NCBI GenBank assembly: GCA_022578965.1
Contig: MU400506.1
Span: 620,001 to 684,000 of the forward strand
DNA length: 64,000 nt
Direction: 5' to 3'
Source: Xylaria sp. FL1777
Taxonomy: Eukaryota > Ascomycota > Sordariomycetes > Xylariales > Xylariaceae
Positions 1 to 9,823 of the stretch are shown piece by piece. Position 1 is the first letter of the stretch; each line of letters starts with the position of its first letter. Made by a program: the position numbers and the translations under genes. Below the pieces are notes generated by a model, which saw only the letters and a program-made list of their open reading frames with translations, was not told where the DNA came from and made no database searches.

Positions 1-2972
1 ACTGGCACAAAGCAAGAATAGGGATCTTGATTTGATTGATGGTTATTTGATTGATGGTTACAAAAGCCGACGAGCTTGGGATGGAACTGTCTAGGCCTGG
101 CGGGCTGGGGAGACCGAGGAAGTCGGAGACGGCAGGGAGGGCGGAAGGATAAGTAAAAGAACCCGTGAGAGCGACGGGAAAAGGTGCACTGAGTAAGGTC
201 AAGCGTTAGGCAAATGCTTAGATGTTGTAATCCGTAACCTGTTCTATAGAGGTGTGGTTGACTGCAACATTACCCATTACCCATTACCCTGAGATCTAAG
301 ATTAGGCGGGAGTTGAGAGTTGACCGCCTCTTCCGAAGGCCATGTTGCCGAAACGGAAAGGCGCGCCATGTTGCCAGGGAGAATATCACCGTCCGTTTGC
401 GCATTCCGGAGAGACAGACGACAAGACAGGGGGCCCGGGCAGTCCGCGTCGACGCAAGCCAGATCTGTCTCGTTCATAGGCTGGGCGACCGATCGAGCCT
501 AAATCATGATCCTCACGAGCTGTCTACCTATACTGGACATGCCGTTGATGCCTTACGTGGTAGAACTTTCATCCAAGACCCCCATCTAAATGAACTCACT
601 CTTCTTCGAAGCCGCACGCAACAGATCGCACACCTTTGTCTATATATACTTCCTTCTCACAAACACCCGATTGCTCTCATTTTCAACACCAAGCCTGCAA
701 TTGTACAGAACAGCGTGAAACGTGGACGGAGCATGGAGATGGCCGATTGAGCTGTCCATATACCTATATCATGACCATGACCATGACCATGACCATGAAC
801 AGAACTCGGTAGACCTTGCTTGCCTTTGCCTGGTGACAAAGAGATAAGTTGAGCACCGTCATACTGTAACCGGTCTCTGCCAATTCGATCGAAACGGCCG
901 TTGGCATCTGTGTCTGCGTCTGTTTTACTGGTGCATTTGCTGGTGTCAGTGCTGGTGTGTAGTACAGGCTGAGCTCCCCCACCGTATGCAAGCTACTGCA
1001 GTCTCCCCCGCTTAGACCCCACTGAAAGAGAAACCGTAGCTAGAGCATGCAGTGTACGCTAGTGTAACCTAGCGCACAGTACTGCGTACACTACCTGTGA
1101 ACATGCAGGTAGTACCTAGGTAATACTGTACCTACCCAGTGGTATATACAGTAGGTAGTGGTTGGCGGCGCTGACGATAGCCCGCTTGCAGCGCTCGTTG
1201 GAGCACACGATAGCCCACCATGGCGGGGCGGGCTGCCCTCGATGTACCTGATACCGGCACTGCAGCCTGTGGCTCCCAGCAACTCGCAGGTGTCTCTACT
1301 TGGCTCACCGCCAGTCCAGAAGCCTTCCACTTCCCCTCCAGCTCGCAAACTTGGCTTCTTCCTGCATGGGATTCACACAGCTGCGTCTCAACTTTCTATC
1401 ACATCGCATCGCATTCATCGCATCTCCACAGACCGCCTATCGCACCCGAACCAATCCTCTGGAATGAAGTCTCCCACCGCCTGCCAACCTGTCCAGCCCG
1501 TCACATCATACCTTTTCCCTCTAATTGTTGATCTGATCGCATCCTGTCCCACCCTCCTCGTTAATGCCATCATCGGTGAATATCCTAGACTGGGATACCC
1601 CAATCTTACTTACTCAAGGCCTCTAGGCGTCCCGGGTCGATTCGGCCCTTTGCACGCAATTGACGGTAACACGCCGTATTCTTCTGCCTCTTTTAAGATT
1701 GCGAATCTTGACCAACGCCAGAGCACGCGGCCGGTTCTTCCATCTGGTGTGCAACAGCATCACAGCACCGCGAGGAGCCGATGATACAGAGAGGGCATTC
1801 GGTACTCTGGCCCCCTTTTCCACCCCCTTCATCTATTCTGGGTCTCAATTATTATTGCGGCACTTGTGACGACAAGTCGCACCTCGCCCTGCGAGCAGCT
1901 TGGCGGCCTTGCCTGGATCAAGCAATATCGGAACAACCCTGAACGAGATCAACAGTCACTTGTTATTATTGCATTGATCGCCAGCACTCGGACACTGACC
2001 CGAAAGTAACCTGACTTGGTTGCACTGACGTTGCAGAAAAGCTGGGGACTTTACAGACACTAAGAACGTCATATTCCCTGATCCATGATATTTTTAACCT
2101 CCCGAACTATACAACCTCCAATGACACTATAATACTCCAAGTTGGTGCTCATTGTAGTCCGGATACGTGTTTCTTAAGGGCTCAGCTTGCTCAGGTCATC
2201 GTCCAGCTGCACTGCATGATCAGCATCAGATAGCAGGTGTAACCGCATCAACAACCGTGACTTATCCGACTCCTCAGTCTTTTTGCATTACTTACTATAC
2301 CAAGAACACCTACACATTTTTAAGTGCGCCAAGTAGGTCTCTCGATATGTTTATTTCACCGAATCCTGCTTTTCTCCCTGCACGATGAAGGAGGGCATCT
2401 GAGATGCTTCAAGTTACAATGCAGAGCCGCTATTCTCTTGTTTGTTTCCTCGCACCCAAATCTCCTTAACCGCTGTTTTTTTACCGTCCATGATTGCTCC
2501 TCTAAGTTTATATCTACCATCTTGAATTCTCACCCACCCACGAAAGAAGTTCGCATATAATTGACAGCCTGGACAATCAAGCCCACAGCCGCATTCTCCG
2601 ATAAAGTTTATAACAGATTTTGCTTCGCAGCTGACCACTCAAAAGCTTCCTTAAACTCTTGTATGCCCTTGTCCACACTCGTGATTGGACGGGTAGCCAA
2701 TGATCCTCTCAGCGCGACGCGCCTCCTGACTATACGCCGAGGTTGTCGGGTCCTCGTTGCTTTTGTGTTGCACTGGCCACTGGCAAACACGGCGCTGTTG
2801 TCTCGCATCTCGGAGACTTCCTTGTCACATCGCTTCCATGTCTTTCTACGCCGCCATAAATCAAGCGGAGTACCTTCGCAATATGATTTGACACTACTGG
2901 GGACTACTTCAACTTGTGGTTCTAGGTGTCTTTCTATTCAGACATCTCGCATGCTGCCAACGATAAAAAGAT
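1..2972. other. Intergenic / leader region, no convincing gene
   Basis: I found no supported gene here. Several open frames of 60-210 codons exist on both strands, but they overlap each other, have low-complexity Ser/Pro/Arg composition and match no family I know. The region contains a short hexanucleotide array near 771-798 and a triplicated CATTAC/C motif near 268-290. The last few hundred bases before 2973 are pyrimidine-rich and probably form the promoter and leader of the FNIP-like gene. Confidence 0.5.
771..798. repeat. Hexanucleotide microsatellite (ATGACC)n
   Basis: About 4.7 tandem copies of ATGACC. On the minus strand it reads as alternating Met-Val codons, which inflates short spurious ORFs. 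No gene model supports translation. Confidence 0.85.
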
Positions 2973-5900
2973 ATGTTGGGCAAACTATTTAATCTGACGT
3001 CTGGCGCTGTTGGAGGCACGTCTGCGCAGCAGACTTCGCCAAGCATCAGATTGCCACCCGAGTCAGTCCAGGAAGAAATCCATACGCGCAGTCTGCTGTT
3101 TCCGGACACACAAGCGCTTTTTCATCGTGAAGACCAAGTCTTCCCCTTGCCGGCATTGACTACTCTGCACCCAGGCTCGCAGACTAGCGCATATGATTAC
3201 GACGGCGATGTTGATTTTGATGTGCGTGACGTGCGCGTCATCATCATGCAGGATACCCTCGGTAATGTGAATCCTTCTTTGTTGTTTGACAGCCATCCTG
3301 GCCCTGCGCCTGAACGATCAACTCCGGTGTCTACTACAAGCTCGTCTCAGGCCAACTCTCCGGATACGCGGCGGACTCCTCTTTCACCGAGAAAGGCAAG
3401 CCAAGGTCAAGTCACCAGACCGTTAGTGATACAACCAGGAAGTCCGCAACCTCGGCAAGGCGCGTTCGATAGAAGAGGGTCCATGCAGTCGCGTACCTAC
3501 AGCTTCGCCGAAACAGAGGCACAACGCGCATCTAGAGAATATCGTGAGGAGCTCGCTAGCTTTTCCAGCTGCATTTTTGCCAACACAGAAGTAATGGCTT
3601 ATAAAGGAACGTCTACTAAGGTACACGTCATACCTAGTGACACCCGTTCCACTGTCATACCTAGCTCCTACGCGGGCGATGGACGAGGTTCCTTAGGTAG
3701 GTCAAGCATGCGGTCGAGCAGGTTGGCACAGTCGTTCACGTCGGAGTCGGCACACCCTCAGGCTTCGACGCAACCTCCCGGACGCCTAGCAGATCGCAAG
3801 AAGATTTTGGTTACTCGTCTCTTCCCTGTCAACCTCCCCAGCGATGATCTTGAGACACCTCAAGGTGTAGGGGAGGACAGCACAGGTTTTCCCTTCCCCT
3901 ACTCCCCAGATGAGACAAAGCCGAAGCGAAAGAAGCCAAAGCCTGTTCCCAAGAGGACACCGATGTATGCCGTCGCCCTAGTGATTCCCCTTCCTGCGAA
4001 TCCTACGAACCAAACACATGCGAGCACAGCGGCACCTAAACCTCCCTTTCGAGCTTCCAGCTCTTTCAATGAACCCGATGCCTTTCCATCATCCCTTGGC
4101 TCCAGTCGTCGGACTGGCTGGTCTATGGCTGGCCCCGGTTACGGAGCCGAGTCTTTTGAGTCCTACTATAGCAACGATGCCGAAGACCGTATGGATTTCA
4201 TAACCCAACACTGGGATATCATCATGAGAACACTCACACACCTCCAATCAATTGTTGCCAGTGCCCTTTATCCAATGCTTAAGCAAGCGGACTCGTCAGC
4301 TCCTGATCCACACCCTATGAACGCACCCATTCAAGTTGGCCGGACAACTTCCGTCCACAGTCGCCGTGGTTCGGATGCGTCTCAAGTGAAGCTACCTAAG
4401 CAATACGCAAAGCTTGTAACATTACCTCCGAACGCCCTGATGCAAGATCAGCAGATTAGCGAGGAGGTCCAAAATGCCCAATTACGTATTGTAACTGGGC
4501 TTTGCGCCACCAGGGTTGTAACAGGCCAAGGCCGTTGGGGACCGTGGAGAGAAGAGGCTCGATGGGTTGCAAGGTGGGCCGGTAGCAAAGAACAAGGGTT
4601 CTTTTTCTTCAATCTCCTCACAGGTTTTCTAGCGACACATACCGACTGGCTGCAAGCGTTGAGTCCAATCTGGTATAGACGGCGCTACTATCAGCAACAG
4701 AAAGCCAAAAGCGAAGAAGATACTTCTTTGCCGTCTCGTACAGTAATCATCTCAAATGATAAAATGGCCGCACGAAGGCTCATCTTTCTCCTATCGGCAT
4801 TCTTGCCTGCAAACCAGCAGTTGCCAGCTGTTCGTGCCCAACGTCCGACTACATCTGCTTCATTCGGTGCTTTCGGTCACTCTCCGCCATCATTTATTGT
4901 TCCGATCAATAAAGAAGAGTCACTCCGGCGAAAGATCAACCGCCGTCAAGGCCAGAGAGCCCCTTCACATACTCGAAGCTTCAGCATCCAATCACAGGCC
5001 ACTACACGTTCAATGACAGGGATACCAGCTCAGCTGGCACATCTCAGTATAGACAGTCAACATCATGAACGACGCTCATCTGAGTTCTTCAAACCAGCGC
5101 ACCTTCCCATAGCTGGGAGTGATCTCAACACTAGAAAGAGTAGTGCCGCAACTACAAACACCTTATTGGCTGACGAAGCCGTTGCACAATTTTCTACCGC
5201 ACAAAGGAGTATGAACCATGTAGTTCGACCGGAAAACCGTGGCAGCGCGGCCGCTGATGACTTAAAACGGTCACTTAAACGGGTTGATAGTCTTGGTCAC
5301 TCTAGCCACGCAAGTACCCATTCCCGCCAGAGCTCGCGATGGGGTAGTGTCATCAGTGGGTTATGGGGCACGCGGCGACGGGACTCGACGGCCTCGACGT
5401 CCCAAACGCCGGATACTTTAGGTCTATATGATAGTCCTATAGTATCGCCCACGAAAGCAATGTTTGCAAAGAAAGATGAGTTGTCCCGAATGGACGAACG
5501 AGCAGATCCTAGCGCCACCGAAACAAATAGTGAACCTAGGATAAATGAAACGGCCGAAGGTGAACCGGATACTCCACGGCGACAGGTGACTAAGCAATTG
5601 GATCCCCAAACCAGGATACCCAACCCCTCCGGTGCCTTCGAATCCCCCGTGAAGACATCTATTAATAACGATGATGGCGTAATTGATGTCGACGTCCAGT
5701 TCCCGGAGTATTTAACTTCGTTCGAGACAGCTGTCAGCTCCCCGTCCAGTAGTGGCTACCTTTCCACCCCTGGTCTCGGAAGTGGCCTAGATAGCTTTGA
5801 GCAATTTTCAAGGCTAGCTATTGATGGGGATTCCCCCCTTAACGTTGCAGGATGGCTGCAGAGATATCACCCCGACTTTACGTTACAGGCGATACCACCA

Positions 5901-6578
5901 CAAAAGGACCTGCTAGATCAGGTTCGTGAATCTCTCAAGGCTGAACCAACGCCAACAGTACATCCAAATCCGATCTCAGACCCATGGCCTGTGGAGCAAT
6001 GGGTCGACGTAGGTAGCGCTATAATAGCAGATACCACGAACTTTAGCATCAAACGGATTCGTTACCGTCGCCTCGTCAAGCCGAGAGCCGCGGCAGATCG
6101 AAACACTAGTAGTTCCCTAGATCATTATAGCCCTTCCATGGTGACACCGGCATTGTCGCCATACGATCAACCAATAGAGGAGAAGTTTGAGGAGGAAGAG
6201 CTCGTTACTTTAGACGAGGCACTTATCGATGCTGTTGAAAAGGTGATTGCCCAGACAAACGACTCAAGTCGTGGGACATCCGCTACATCGTCTAGATCAG
6301 TCAGCAAGCGTCGAGATCGAAGTAATAGTGACGCTTCAGAACCCGAGGAGGTGGCGCCTGGTACGAAATTAGATTTTCAGGAGGTCCCCCGTGTTGAATG
6401 TAAGACGGTTGTCTTATCGGCTTTGGGGAGTATCGTGCAGGAAGTGGTAGAGAAGCGCGAAAAAGAGAACCAAAGCGCGTACAAAAATATCAGCTACCAA
6501 GTGAGCCGTGAAAAAGAGAGCGCGCTACGGGGAGCCGTCCGAGCCTGGCTCGAAAGCGTGGAGCTCGGCGACGGCTAA
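2973..6578 (+). CDS. LST4: Folliculin-interacting protein (FNIP/Lst4)-like TORC1 regulator
   Basis: Single-exon ORF of 1201 residues starting at the ATG at 2973. In yeast, Lst4 with Lst7 (folliculin) forms a vacuole-surface complex that acts on the Rag GTPase Gtr2 and so activates TORC1 when amino acids are present. The call rests on the N-terminal block: a conserved segment around FPLPALTTLHPG and DVRDVRVIIMQD (about residues 55-95), then SYSFAETE-like and FANTEVMAYKGTSTKVHV segments (about 180-220). Central DENN-like segments follow: MYAVALVIPLP near 330, QHWDIIMRTLTHLQ near 410 and TDWLQALSPIWYRRRYYQQ near 550. Long Ser/Thr-rich, presumably disordered stretches separate these blocks and explain the length compared with yeast Lst4. 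The C-terminal block (SALGSIVQEVV near 1150) also looks conserved. No intron is needed. Family recognised from memory, not searched. Confidence 0.8.
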   Translation: MLGKLFNLTSGAVGGTSAQQTSPSIRLPPESVQEEIHTRSLLFPDTQALFHREDQVFPLPALTTLHPGSQTSAYDYDGDVDFDVRDVRVIIMQDTLGNVNPSLLFDSHPGPAPERSTPVSTTSSSQANSPDTRRTPLSPRKASQGQVTRPLVIQPGSPQPRQGAFDRRGSMQSRTYSFAETEAQRASREYREELASFSSCIFANTEVMAYKGTSTKVHVIPSDTRSTVIPSSYAGDGRGSLGRSSMRSSRLAQSFTSESAHPQASTQPPGRLADRKKILVTRLFPVNLPSDDLETPQGVGEDSTGFPFPYSPDETKPKRKKPKPVPKRTPMYAVALVIPLPANPTNQTHASTAAPKPPFRASSSFNEPDAFPSSLGSSRRTGWSMAGPGYGAESFESYYSNDAEDRMDFITQHWDIIMRTLTHLQSIVASALYPMLKQADSSAPDPHPMNAPIQVGRTTSVHSRRGSDASQVKLPKQYAKLVTLPPNALMQDQQISEEVQNAQLRIVTGLCATRVVTGQGRWGPWREEARWVARWAGSKEQGFFFFNLLTGFLATHTDWLQALSPIWYRRRYYQQQKAKSEEDTSLPSRTVIISNDKMAARRLIFLLSAFLPANQQLPAVRAQRPTTSASFGAFGHSPPSFIVPINKEESLRRKINRRQGQRAPSHTRSFSIQSQATTRSMTGIPAQLAHLSIDSQHHERRSSEFFKPAHLPIAGSDLNTRKSSAATTNTLLADEAVAQFSTAQRSMNHVVRPENRGSAAADDLKRSLKRVDSLGHSSHASTHSRQSSRWGSVISGLWGTRRRDSTASTSQTPDTLGLYDSPIVSPTKAMFAKKDELSRMDERADPSATETNSEPRINETAEGEPDTPRRQVTKQLDPQTRIPNPSGAFESPVKTSINNDDGVIDVDVQFPEYLTSFETAVSSPSSSGYLSTPGLGSGLDSFEQFSRLAIDGDSPLNVAGWLQRYHPDFTLQAIPPQKDLLDQVRESLKAEPTPTVHPNPISDPWPVEQWVDVGSAIIADTTNFSIKRIRYRRLVKPRAAADRNTSSSLDHYSPSMVTPALSPYDQPIEEKFEEEELVTLDEALIDAVEKVIAQTNDSSRGTSATSSRSVSKRRDRSNSDASEPEEVAPGTKLDFQEVPRVECKTVVLSALGSIVQEVVEKREKENQSAYKNISYQVSREKESALRGAVRAWLESVELGDG

Positions 6579-7237
6579 TTTGGGATGAAGGCAAGCAGGG
6601 CCATCCATCCCCCCCTTCTGGATGTTTATACCCTCGCCATCCCGGCATTATGGCGTGTTATTTTCTGGAAATGTTGTATGAGTACATGCGTTCTGTCTCC
6701 GAAGAGGAGAACGGATTAAGTAATGTGTTTCATGTGCCTTTGAGATACCCCCCGGAACATTGCTTCCATTTTACGACCTTATTATCATAATTTTCCTAAT
6801 GCCTAAATTCGTCATTCTTAATGGTTTTCAGCATAGGGTTGGGAGTTTTTCTAGTGCTGGAAAAATGGGCTTTTTCATTATCTTCCCATAGCAAGAGCTT
6901 CTAGACGGTTTGCCGGCGTTTCAAGAGGGCTGGCTATTCACTATCAGTTTGCTGCGAAGGGATATCTCAAAATATACCCCATGCCGTTATAGCATAACAA
7001 CATTGCATTACAATAGACAGCTATGAAGCGGGTTGCTTCGTTAGAGTACACTCACCATTAATGGTTATAAATGCACGCGACAATGCTTCTCTAATACAGT
7101 CCAATACCATCGTCTATTCGTCTATTCTACCAGTGAATTTTTTTCCCCTTGACCTCTAGTTATTCCGAAATAGAAGTTCTATGCTGTATGATGACCCACC
7201 AGCTTGAATTGCCCATATATACGAGGACATCAATCTA
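6579..7237. other. Convergent intergenic region
   Basis: Lies between the 3' ends of the plus-strand FNIP-like gene and the minus-strand histidinol-phosphatase gene. It should hold both 3' UTRs and polyadenylation sites; T-rich and AT-rich stretches are present near 6770-6860 and 7080-7145. No supported gene. Confidence 0.6.
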
Positions 7238-8361
7238 CTACGACCACTTGGAAATAATAGGACGGATGTCATCTACAGAAACCGCTACTTCTGTCAGGCG
7301 TGCTTTCAGTGTCTTCCCGGTCGCACAATCTGAGTGCTGTGGCTCTCGCCTCAGTGTCCAGAGCGCCGTAACGTCTAAAGACGACAGGAAATCCAAGGCG
7401 CGTCCGTAGTTCGTGCCCACTTGCGCTATGCCATGGCTGTCATCTGAAAGTGTGAATTTGCCGTTCAGAGAGAGCCATTTCTGCAATGACCATGTTAGCC
7501 TTTGAAGCCGAGGAGCGTAGATATCATGAGCGAAAGTATTGTAAGGGGAGGATGGCAAAGATATTGTCATAGGCTATAATTAGAATAGTGAATGAGGGGA
7601 GAGAGAGTTAAAGATACGTAGGACCTAAGAAATGTAACTAACCTCGGCAATGACCCGGCATGGGTATGGCTCAGCCAATCCTTTCCGCAGGGCGCTGCTG
7701 TTGCACTCGAGCCACCCGCCATATGAGGCGATGAAGGCCAGATTCCGCTCAATGCGCTCCCAGACACCGCGCCAGCATCGCACGTCGCGGCCTGGGTCCG
7801 AGCTCATCAGCCGGATCAGATCAAAGTGGCCCACGACGCGCGGGCGGAGGGCGACGAGCATCTCGTATTGCTGGTCGTAATACCGCTCGTACGCCTTCTC
7901 CTCACGTGCTCCTATGTTGTCGACTTCTGCGCTTCCACTCCCGGACTCTGCATCAGCCGCACCCGCCGCCGAGATACCGTTGGTGTAAGTGCCGTTCGCG
8001 ACTGGCGGCTGGACAGACGCCACCGCCCGCGCGTAGTACTCCTTGTCGTAGTCGATCGGCACCCCGTTCACGTGGTGCAGGCTGCCGATGAAGTAGTCGA
8101 TGGCCGGATGCGCCGCCAGCTCCGCGATCAGCGACTCGTAGCCCGGCCGCAGCCACTCGCCCTCGAACCCGATGAGCAGGGAGATCTGCGGCGCGTAGAG
8201 CGCCTGTAGACGCTGGGCTTCCTTGAGGTAGGCTGTATGGCGCGGCATCAAGACCGCGAGCGACGCCTCGGGCTCATCTAGCTGGCTGTCGTGTTAGCGT
8301 CGATAATTGGTTTTTGTACAAGGTAAAGGAAGAGGAAGAGTAAGGGCACGATGAATAGGGG

Positions 8362-8398
<37 letters not shown>

Positions 8399-8572
8399 AA
8401 GTCGGCTCACTTCTTCCGGGTACAGGTCCTCTAGTGCTGTCCGCGGCATGTGCTCCGTTAGGCCCATCGTCTTGTAGCCTAGGCCTATGGCGTGTTTGAT
8501 GATATCCTCGAGCTGGTCTTTGGCGTGCCCGGGGCAGAATTGCCCCGAGTGAGAATGCATTGTGAACGCCAT
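7238..8572 (-). CDS. HIS2: Histidinol-phosphatase (PHP-type), histidine biosynthesis
   Basis: Three exons on the minus strand: 8411-8572, 7643-8281 and 7238-7480, 347 residues, the usual length for this family. The enzyme dephosphorylates L-histidinol phosphate to histidinol, the penultimate step of histidine synthesis, in the cytosol. PHP metal-site motifs are in place: MHSHSGQFC at the N-terminus (His6, His8), LTEH (38-41), GFEGEW (92-97), GSLHHVNG (120-127), GHFDLIR (205-211) and DDSHG (280-284). Both introns join in phase 0. Intron 1 (8282-8410, donor GTGAGC, acceptor CCAG) contains an 11-copy GAT repeat. Intron 2 (7481-7642) has a GTTAGT donor, a GCTAAC branch point and a TTGCAG acceptor. 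A Gly/Ser/Ala-rich insertion sits near 150-175. An alternative acceptor at 7574 would add 31 residues but would break family alignment just before KWLSLNGKFTL. Confidence 0.9.
8363..8395. repeat. (GAT)11 trinucleotide microsatellite inside HIS2 intron 1
   Basis: Eleven uninterrupted GAT units, ATC on the coding strand of the gene, starting about 14 bases inside the intron 5' splice site. Unspliced it would encode poly-Ile, or poly-His in another frame. Confidence 0.9.
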
Positions 8573-9823
8573 GACTTATCGAATGGGAGGGGCGTGGTAT
8601 GAGACTGAATTTTGAGACCTGAGACAAGAGTGTTCCCTGATTAGAAAATAGCGGTCAACTGTATCTGTATCGACAGAGTTTTTGTGTGCAGAATATTTCG
8701 ACTGATACAGCTGAAGTTGTGAGATGCTCTTCGGCAAGTTTAATTTTAAGCAACCAGAGGCACCAAATAAACTGCGAGGTGTGCTCAAGGTACACGGCAC
8801 TCGTCTGTTCAAAATTGTGATAAATTTGAGGTAGTAACAAATCTCACCTCGGCCCCTTATATAATAGAGAAGAACAAACACTGGTTGGGTGGTATTGATG
8901 TTTGTTTGAAGATATGGAACTCCAGATAGGCACTGTGGCTACTGCAATAATGTCATAATGACTCCTGATACAATATACACAGTGTCTGATACAGCAGGGC
9001 TGGGTTAGGCTTAGTAGGTTGTAAGAGACATGTACAAGCCATGAACTATATAATTAATAACTCTGCTCTTTTTCAGTCTGCCATGTATAAATAATCCTAT
9101 AACATATAATATATGAAATCCAGGTACTAGGTATCTACCTACATAGTAGCTATGTCTCCCGAATTTCACATGAATAAAATTTCCTGCGTTGAGAACCCCG
9201 CCCCCGCAGTGACGTTAGTGCTTAGATACATGTACTCCGTACTAGGTACGTACTTGTTCCCATTATGTGCTAGAGTCACCGAACGGCAGCGGGGCTTGCG
9301 GCTGCGCCGTAGGTATGCTAGTACAGGTAGTACACCCGGTAACAGCCGCTTGCAGACAGACGGCCTTGTGCAACCATCCAATCAACGCGCCAGCTTAGCT
9401 AGATACGCGTTAATAGCACCTATACAGCTGCTTAGGTACCATGAAGCCTAGACCCACTCCGCCTTTTTTTCCAAGGACGCTCCAACCATCCTCAACCTCC
9501 AACACCAATTGCAATCAATACCTTAATCAGCCTACCAATTGTCACTTGGTTGACTTCATGGCCGTCTTCTGCAATAGACTCTAACCAAACAGGCTAACAT
9601 ATATCACGGTATATGTGCAATTGGCTTCACGACATAATCCCACTCTTCCCTTGAGCATTGTATTAATTATATCAGTGATATGCCAACTCCCACTGCCGCC
9701 AACCACTCGTCCTTTGCGACGCCTCTTGGTGTCTAAACACCTGAGTCCGTTCTCTAGCTTTCAACCTCAGCACCGGCCCAATTCTTACTACGCGACGGAC
9801 AAACCAGTCCATCTACTCTCATC
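8573..9823. other. Divergent intergenic region between HIS2 and the RBM26-like gene
   Basis: The region holds the promoters of two divergently transcribed genes. It is AT-rich around 8900-9120, and the last 350 bases before 9824 are C/T-rich and look like the leader of the RNA-binding protein gene. Short ORFs here resemble no family. Confidence 0.5.

Noticed and set aside
268..290. Three copies of a CATTACC-like unit, looked at as possible telomeric repeat
   Set aside because: The unit is not TTAGGG/CCCTAA and only three copies exist; housekeeping genes start 3 kb away. Not a telomere.
1158..1784. 208-codon plus-strand ORF
   Set aside because: Ser/Pro/His-rich, overlaps competing ORFs on both strands, no family resemblance and no splice or leader context. 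Probably chance in C-rich DNA.
7481..7573. Longer third exon of HIS2 using the acceptor at 7574
   Set aside because: It would insert 31 residues before the conserved KWLSLNGKFTL segment; the TTGCAG acceptor with a GCTAAC branch restores the usual family length.
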